From Lentzea aerocolonigenes (GTDB taxonomy: Bacteria > Actinomycetota > Actinomycetes > Mycobacteriales > Pseudonocardiaceae): 64,000 bases of DNA. The DNA is taken from NCBI RefSeq assembly GCF_000955955.1, contig NZ_JYJG01000069.1, positions 20,271 to 84,270 of the forward strand, in the 5' to 3' direction. The translations under genes were made by a program, and so were the position numbers. Positions 60,252 through 64,000 of the stretch are shown piece after piece. Below the pieces are notes generated by a model, which had not been told where the DNA came from, made no database searches, and saw only the letters and a list, made by a program, of their open reading frames with translations. Each line of letters starts with the position of its first letter. The first letter of the stretch is position 1.

Positions 60252-60722
60252 TCAGTTCGTGAGCTTGGACTTCACCGCGGCGGCCACCCGGCCGCCCTCG
60301 GCGCGCCCCGCGACCTCGGCGTTGACGGCCTTCATGACCTGGCCCATCTGCTTCTGGCCCGGCGCCTCACCGAGCTGCTCGGCGACGGCGGCGTAAGCCT
60401 TGTCCACAATGGACGCCAGCTCGGCGTCGTCGAGCTGCTTGGGGAGGTAGACCTCCAGCACGGCGAGCTCCTGGCGCTCCAGGTCGGCCTTCTCGGCCCG
60501 GCCGGCACCGTCGAAGGCCTCCGCGGCCTCCTTGCGCTTCTTCGCCTCGCGAGCGAGCACCTTCACGACCTCGTCGTCACTCAGCTCGCGGGCCTGCTTG
60601 CCCGAGACCTCTTCGTTGGTGACCGCCGTGAGCGCCATGCGCAACGCACCGGCCGTGACCGTCTCCCTGGCTTTCATCGCCACAGTCAGGTCGTTCTTCA
60701 GCCGCGCCTTCAACTCCGCCAT
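60252..60722 (-). CDS. GatB/YqeY domain protein
   Basis: 156 aa. ARLKNDLTVAMKARETVTAG and EAPGQKQMGQVMKAVNAEVA are the YqeY motifs (the latter with the G-Q-x-M-K-x-V core). The domain resembles the tRNA-binding tail of GatB, but the cellular role is unclear. ATG 60722. Confidence 0.93.
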   Translation of the reverse strand: MAELKARLKNDLTVAMKARETVTAGALRMALTAVTNEEVSGKQARELSDDEVVKVLAREAKKRKEAAEAFDGAGRAEKADLERQELAVLEVYLPKQLDDAELASIVDKAYAAVAEQLGEAPGQKQMGQVMKAVNAEVAGRAEGGRVAAAVKSKLTN

Positions 60723-60778
60723 GGCGCAGAACGGTACCGCCCGCAGGATGCCGCGCCGATCGAGTTAACCGCCTTCCG

Positions 60779-60784
60779 TACCCT
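60779..60784 (+). promoter_or_regulatory. -10 box of the metallophosphatase gene, leaderless
   Basis: TACCCT, 6 nt before GTG 60791, no ribosome site. Confidence 0.4.
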
Positions 60785-60790
60785 TGACAC

Positions 60791-61744
60791 GTGAACAAGC
60801 TCGGCCGAGCCCTCCTCGCCACGACCGCTCTAGGCGCCGCAACCGTCGCGTACGCGGCGGGAATCGAGAGAAGGCACTGGACCCTGCGCACAGCCACAGT
60901 GCCGGTCCTGTCCCCCGGCGCGCGCCCGATCCGTGTGCTGCACATCTCAGACCTGCACATGACGCCGAACCAGGTGTCGAAGCAGCGCTGGGTCGCCTCC
61001 CTGGCCGACCTGAACCCGGACTTCGTGGTCAACACGGGCGACAACCTCGCGCACAAGGACGCCGTCCCTGGCGTACTGCGCGCGCTCGGCCCGTTGCTCG
61101 ACAAGCCGGGCGTGTTCGTGTTCGGCAGCAACGACTACTACGCGCCGCGGCTGAAGAACCCGGTGCGCTACCTGCTGCCGTCCGCCAAGACCAAGCGCAT
61201 CCACGGCGTGACGCTGCCGTGGCGCGACCTCCGCGCGGGCATGATCGAGCGCGGCTGGCTGGACCTGACCCACGTGCGCCGGTCGATTGACGTCGGTGGT
61301 CAGACGATCTTCGCCGCCGGCCTGGACGACCCGCACCTGAAGCGCGACCGCTACGCCGACATCGCCGGTGAGCCGGACCCTTCGGCGGCCTTGCGGCTGG
61401 GCGTCACGCACTCGCCGGAGCCGCGCGTGCTGGATCCCTTCGCCGCGGACGGCTACGACTTCGTGATGGCCGGGCACACCCACGGCGGACAGCTGCGCGT
61501 GCCTTTCTACGGCGCTCTGGTGACCAACTGCGAACTGGACCGCGGCCGTGCGCGCGGGGTTTCGCGGTGGGGCTCGCACATGTGGATGAACGTTTCCGCC
61601 GGGATGGGCACTTCGCCGTACGCGCCGGTGCGGTTCTGCTGCCCTCCGGAGGCTTCCCTGCTGACGCTGGTTCCGCGGCCCGTCACGCCTGGTCAGGGGC
61701 GAAATGAGGGGGTCCGATTCGGAGCTGGGGCGGACATGATGTAG
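60791..61744 (+). CDS. Metallophosphoesterase (Rv3683-like)
   Basis: 317 aa. N-terminal hydrophobic segment LLATTALGAATVAYAAG, then metal motifs ISDLHMTP, NTGDNL, FGSNDYY, and AGHTHGGQLR. Membrane-anchored calcineurin-like phosphoesterase. Follows ponA2 in mycobacteria (Rv3683), so it may serve envelope metabolism. Confidence 0.9.
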   Translation: MNKLGRALLATTALGAATVAYAAGIERRHWTLRTATVPVLSPGARPIRVLHISDLHMTPNQVSKQRWVASLADLNPDFVVNTGDNLAHKDAVPGVLRALGPLLDKPGVFVFGSNDYYAPRLKNPVRYLLPSAKTKRIHGVTLPWRDLRAGMIERGWLDLTHVRRSIDVGGQTIFAAGLDDPHLKRDRYADIAGEPDPSAALRLGVTHSPEPRVLDPFAADGYDFVMAGHTHGGQLRVPFYGALVTNCELDRGRARGVSRWGSHMWMNVSAGMGTSPYAPVRFCCPPEASLLTLVPRPVTPGQGRNEGVRFGAGADMM

Positions 61745-61763
61745 AGTTCTACTCGTTCCCAGC

Positions 61764-61837
<74 letters not shown>

Positions 61838-61852
61838 TTGAAATAACACAGG

Positions 61853-61889
61853 TCAGCCCCTGTTCGCATCCAATGTGGACAGGGGCTGA
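61853..61889 (+). terminator. Terminator after tRNA-Pro
   Basis: TCAGCCCCTGT pairs with ACAGGGGCTGA (11 bp, 15-nt loop), followed by TTTGTGTTTT, one of the few T-rich tails in the window. Confidence 0.88.
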
Positions 61890-61948
61890 TTTGTGTTTTA
61901 TGGCCTTTCCGGGCAGTTGTGGGAGAAATTGGGAAGAACAACTCCCGG

Positions 61949-62893
61949 TCATCGGTGCGCCGGGCGGCGTTGGGCCAGGACGACGCCGGCGATGATGACG
62001 GCTCCTCCCAGGGGTTCGTTCCAGTGCAGCGCTTCGCCGAGGACGACGACGCCGAGGACGACACCGACCACGGGGGCGAGGTAGGTCACGGTGGAGGCAC
62101 TGGTCGCGCCCCAGCCGGCGACGACGTTGGTGTTCCACACGTAGGCCAGCCCGGTCCCGACGATGCCCAGGACACCCACGGCGGCGAGGACGACCCAGCT
62201 CAAGGCGCCGGGGGTGGCGATCCAGGCAGGGGCCAGGACGAGCATGATCGTCGCGGCCAGGCCGACCTGGACGGTGGCGACCGGGACCGCGTTCAGACCA
62301 CGCGGGGACACGAACCGGCGCAAGTACACGAAAGCCAGGCCGTAGCTGAGGGTCGCGAGCAGACAGGCCAGCTGGGCCACGACGCCGCCACCGAGCAGGA
62401 TCCGCCAGGGGGCGAGCACGATCAGGACGCCGAGGAAGCCGACGGCGAGCCCGATGAGCTTGGTGCGCGTGGGTCGCTCAGCCGGGAGGACGGCGAGCGC
62501 GACGAGGGCGGTCATCAGCGGAGTGGTGGCGTTGTAGATGCTGGCCAGTCCGGAGTCGATGTGTTGTTCGGCCCAGGCGAACAGGGTGAACGGGACGACG
62601 CACAACACCACCGCGACCACGGCCAGGTGTGCCCACACGACCGGCTCGCGCGGCAGGCGTTGGCGGCTTAGAACGGTGACGACGCCGAGGGCGAGAGCGC
62701 CGGTGCTCAGGCGGCCCGCGACCACCTGCAGCGGGGTCAGGCCCTGCAGACCGAGCTTGATGAGCAGGAAACTCGATCCCCAGGCGATCGCGAGCAGCAC
62801 GAACTGGCTCACCACCCGTGCGGATCGAGCTGGCTGGTGTGGAGGCTTGGCGGGCACGCTGGGCGCGATCCCGGGGCGTGTTCGGTCGAGCAT
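61949..62893 (-). CDS. EamA/DMT-superfamily transporter
   Basis: About 314 aa with ten predicted helices in two EamA halves (LAIAWGSSFLLIKLGLQGLT; LGIVGTGLAYVWNTNVVAGW). A metabolite exporter of unknown substrate. ATG 62893 is a choice; GTG about 80 bp further in is possible. Confidence 0.9.
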   Translation of the reverse strand: MLDRTRPGIAPSVPAKPPHQPARSARVVSQFVLLAIAWGSSFLLIKLGLQGLTPLQVVAGRLSTGALALGVVTVLSRQRLPREPVVWAHLAVVAVVLCVVPFTLFAWAEQHIDSGLASIYNATTPLMTALVALAVLPAERPTRTKLIGLAVGFLGVLIVLAPWRILLGGGVVAQLACLLATLSYGLAFVYLRRFVSPRGLNAVPVATVQVGLAATIMLVLAPAWIATPGALSWVVLAAVGVLGIVGTGLAYVWNTNVVAGWGATSASTVTYLAPVVGVVLGVVVLGEALHWNEPLGGAVIIAGVVLAQRRPAHR

Positions 62894-63252
62894 GCGATCA
62901 GGGTGGCGGTGCGGGACCCGGTGCGCTGGCGGCAATCGGCCATGAGGCTCATGAGTGGACGCACCACGATCCGGCCAGGGTCGAATGGCGGCGACATTCA
63001 CGCGAAAGGTCACTGCCGTTCGCTAATACCACCCGATCGTGTGGTGTAGCTCGACACGAGCGGCCGTAGCGGTCACCGTGTTTGCATGACGCAGCGCCAC
63101 CGTTCCGCACCAAACTATACGGAACGTGCACGTAGCGTTAACCCTTACGAGTGAAGGTTGACGGTTCAACTCACGGTGCGTAACGGCTGTCTTGATCCAA
63201 ACGACGAAGGCAGTGGTTCGGCACTCGTTGAAAAAGTCGGGAGATGCTTGTG
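62894..63252. other. Intergenic region before small membrane protein
   Basis: About 360 bp. GTTGA-CGGT-TCAAC at about 63158-63171 is a small palindrome. No ORF has support. Confidence 0.4.
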
Positions 63253-63477
63253 ATGGATTCCGCCGCCGCCAAGCCTGTCCATAGGTCGTGGATCGTCCTA
63301 GCCGCCAAGTCCATTGTGGTGCTTCAGGCGCTTGCCATCGTCTACATGCTCACGTCGGTGTGGGTCGCGGCCGCGGTGGCGGGCGCGTTCGTCGTCGTGG
63401 TGACCGCGGTCAAGGCGTTGTCGCGGGCAGGCAAGCAGGTCGACCAGATCTTCGAGGAAGAGCTCGGCCGGCAATAA
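63253..63477 (+). CDS. Small membrane protein
   Basis: About 74 aa. A short N-terminus, two hydrophobic segments (IVLAAKSIVVLQALAIVYML; VAAAVAGAFVVVVTAV) and a charged tail (QVDQIFEEELGRQ). GGGAG lies 9 nt before ATG 63253 (GTG 63250 is possible). Function unknown. Confidence 0.65.
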   Translation: MDSAAAKPVHRSWIVLAAKSIVVLQALAIVYMLTSVWVAAAVAGAFVVVVTAVKALSRAGKQVDQIFEEELGRQ

Positions 63478-63480
63478 CAT

Positions 63481-63960
63481 CTAGCTGAAGAAGCCCCGCG
63501 CGGGCAGGCCCTCCGGGAAGCGTTCCAGTGCGGCGCCGGCTTCGAGGGCCAGCGTCTCCAGAGTCTCGGTCTCGGCGGGCGTGGCGGTGTGCGGCACGGC
63601 CCAGTAGCAGCCAATCGCGCCGATTGGTTCGGGGCGCAGAATCGGAGCCATCAGCAGGCTTCGGACGAATGTCGGGCGATACGCTTCTTGAGGAATCCTC
63701 GCGTCGAAGCGAATGTCCCTGATCGCCACGGTTTGGCGATTGATCATCGCCCAGCCGCTGATGCAGTTCACCGCGGGGAAGCGCTGGCCCTTCCAGAGAG
63801 GGCTCATCGAGTCCTCGTCCGCGTAGTAGCAGAGATCGCCATCCAGCAGCACCAACGTGGCGCCGTGAGCAGCCAGCGAGGAACGGGCCGTGGTGCGGAC
63901 GATCCGTTGCACTTCCTCCAACGTGGCAGCCCCGGCGAGGCGTTCCATCGTGTCGGACAT
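63481..63960 (-). CDS. GAF-domain protein
   Basis: 159 aa. ATLEEVQRIVRTTARSSLAA, VLLDGDLCYYADEDSMSPLW and GWAMINRQTVAIRDIRFDAR fit a single GAF sensor domain with no output domain, as found beside histidine kinases. Its partner may lie beyond the window. Its 3' end faces the small membrane protein gene. Confidence 0.85.
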   Translation of the reverse strand: MSDTMERLAGAATLEEVQRIVRTTARSSLAAHGATLVLLDGDLCYYADEDSMSPLWKGQRFPAVNCISGWAMINRQTVAIRDIRFDARIPQEAYRPTFVRSLLMAPILRPEPIGAIGCYWAVPHTATPAETETLETLALEAGAALERFPEGLPARGFFS

Positions 63961-64000
63961 GCATCAACGTTAACTCCCGCCAGGCCGTGGACCTAGTAGA

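Noticed and set aside
60399..60407. TTGTCCACA inside the yqeY gene as a DnaA box
   Set aside because: Single copy within coding sequence, so it is not distinguishable from chance.

Overview
High-GC (roughly 70 percent) actinobacterial chromosome. The gene order follows the Mycobacterium tuberculosis topA (Rv3646c) to ponA2 (Rv3682) backbone: topA, DUF1998 helicase, Tad/ssd cluster, HAD phosphatase, acs, ephE, marP, nudix, tlpA, nth, crp, MBL, ridA, a Get3-like ATPase pair, whiB4 and ponA2. The inserted genes (H+-pyrophosphatase, MurNAc salvage, kynurenine genes, tandem lipoproteins) and the codon use suggest a filamentous Pseudonocardiaceae-type organism (Lentzea/Saccharothrix/Amycolatopsis group). 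The family placement is inference.

Layout. 1-12.1 kb: topA, an unknown protein, six tandem paralogous lipoproteins, hppA and a MrfA-type helicase. 12.1-20 kb: a nucleotidyltransferase behind a leader-like region, a small prim-pol-domain protein, and a leftward Tad/Flp cluster led by ssd. Three previously unlisted micro-genes (59, 35 and 33 codons) and a 302-codon protein made of repeated pieces resembling the TadA N-terminus sit between ssd and tadA, every junction overlapping by ATGA/GTGA. 20-30 kb: HAD phosphatase, then a peptidoglycan amino-sugar salvage region (NagZ, NamZ, serine hydrolase, MocR regulator, AhpD-like protein, MurR, MurQ). 30-33 kb: Lrp regulator and kynAU. 33-45 kb: acs, nhaA, ephE-like, a flavin monooxygenase with divergent TetR, marP, nudix, tlpA, nth, crp. 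45-53 kb: MFS transporter, a second beta-clamp-like protein, HIT protein, oxidoreductase, nudix, MBL, two paralogous unknowns, RidA, DUF4177. 53-64 kb: Get3-like ATPase pair, whiB4, ponA2, GntR/dehalogenase pair, YqeY, metallophosphatase, tRNA-Pro, EamA transporter and a GAF protein at the edge.

The strongest candidates for something undescribed are: (i) the repeat-built TadA-like protein and micro-ORF chain coupled to tadA; (ii) a 108-nt near-perfect hairpin running exactly from the ponA2 stop codon to the stop codon of the convergent GntR gene; (iii) two tandem consensus DnaA boxes upstream of ssd; (iv) the six-gene lipoprotein array with one invariant cysteine pair and a shared upstream motif; (v) a beta-clamp paralogue beside an operator-controlled exporter. 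Several genes carry a TAnnnT box 6-7 nt before the start codon, consistent with leaderless transcripts. No CRISPR array, transposase or integrase was seen.
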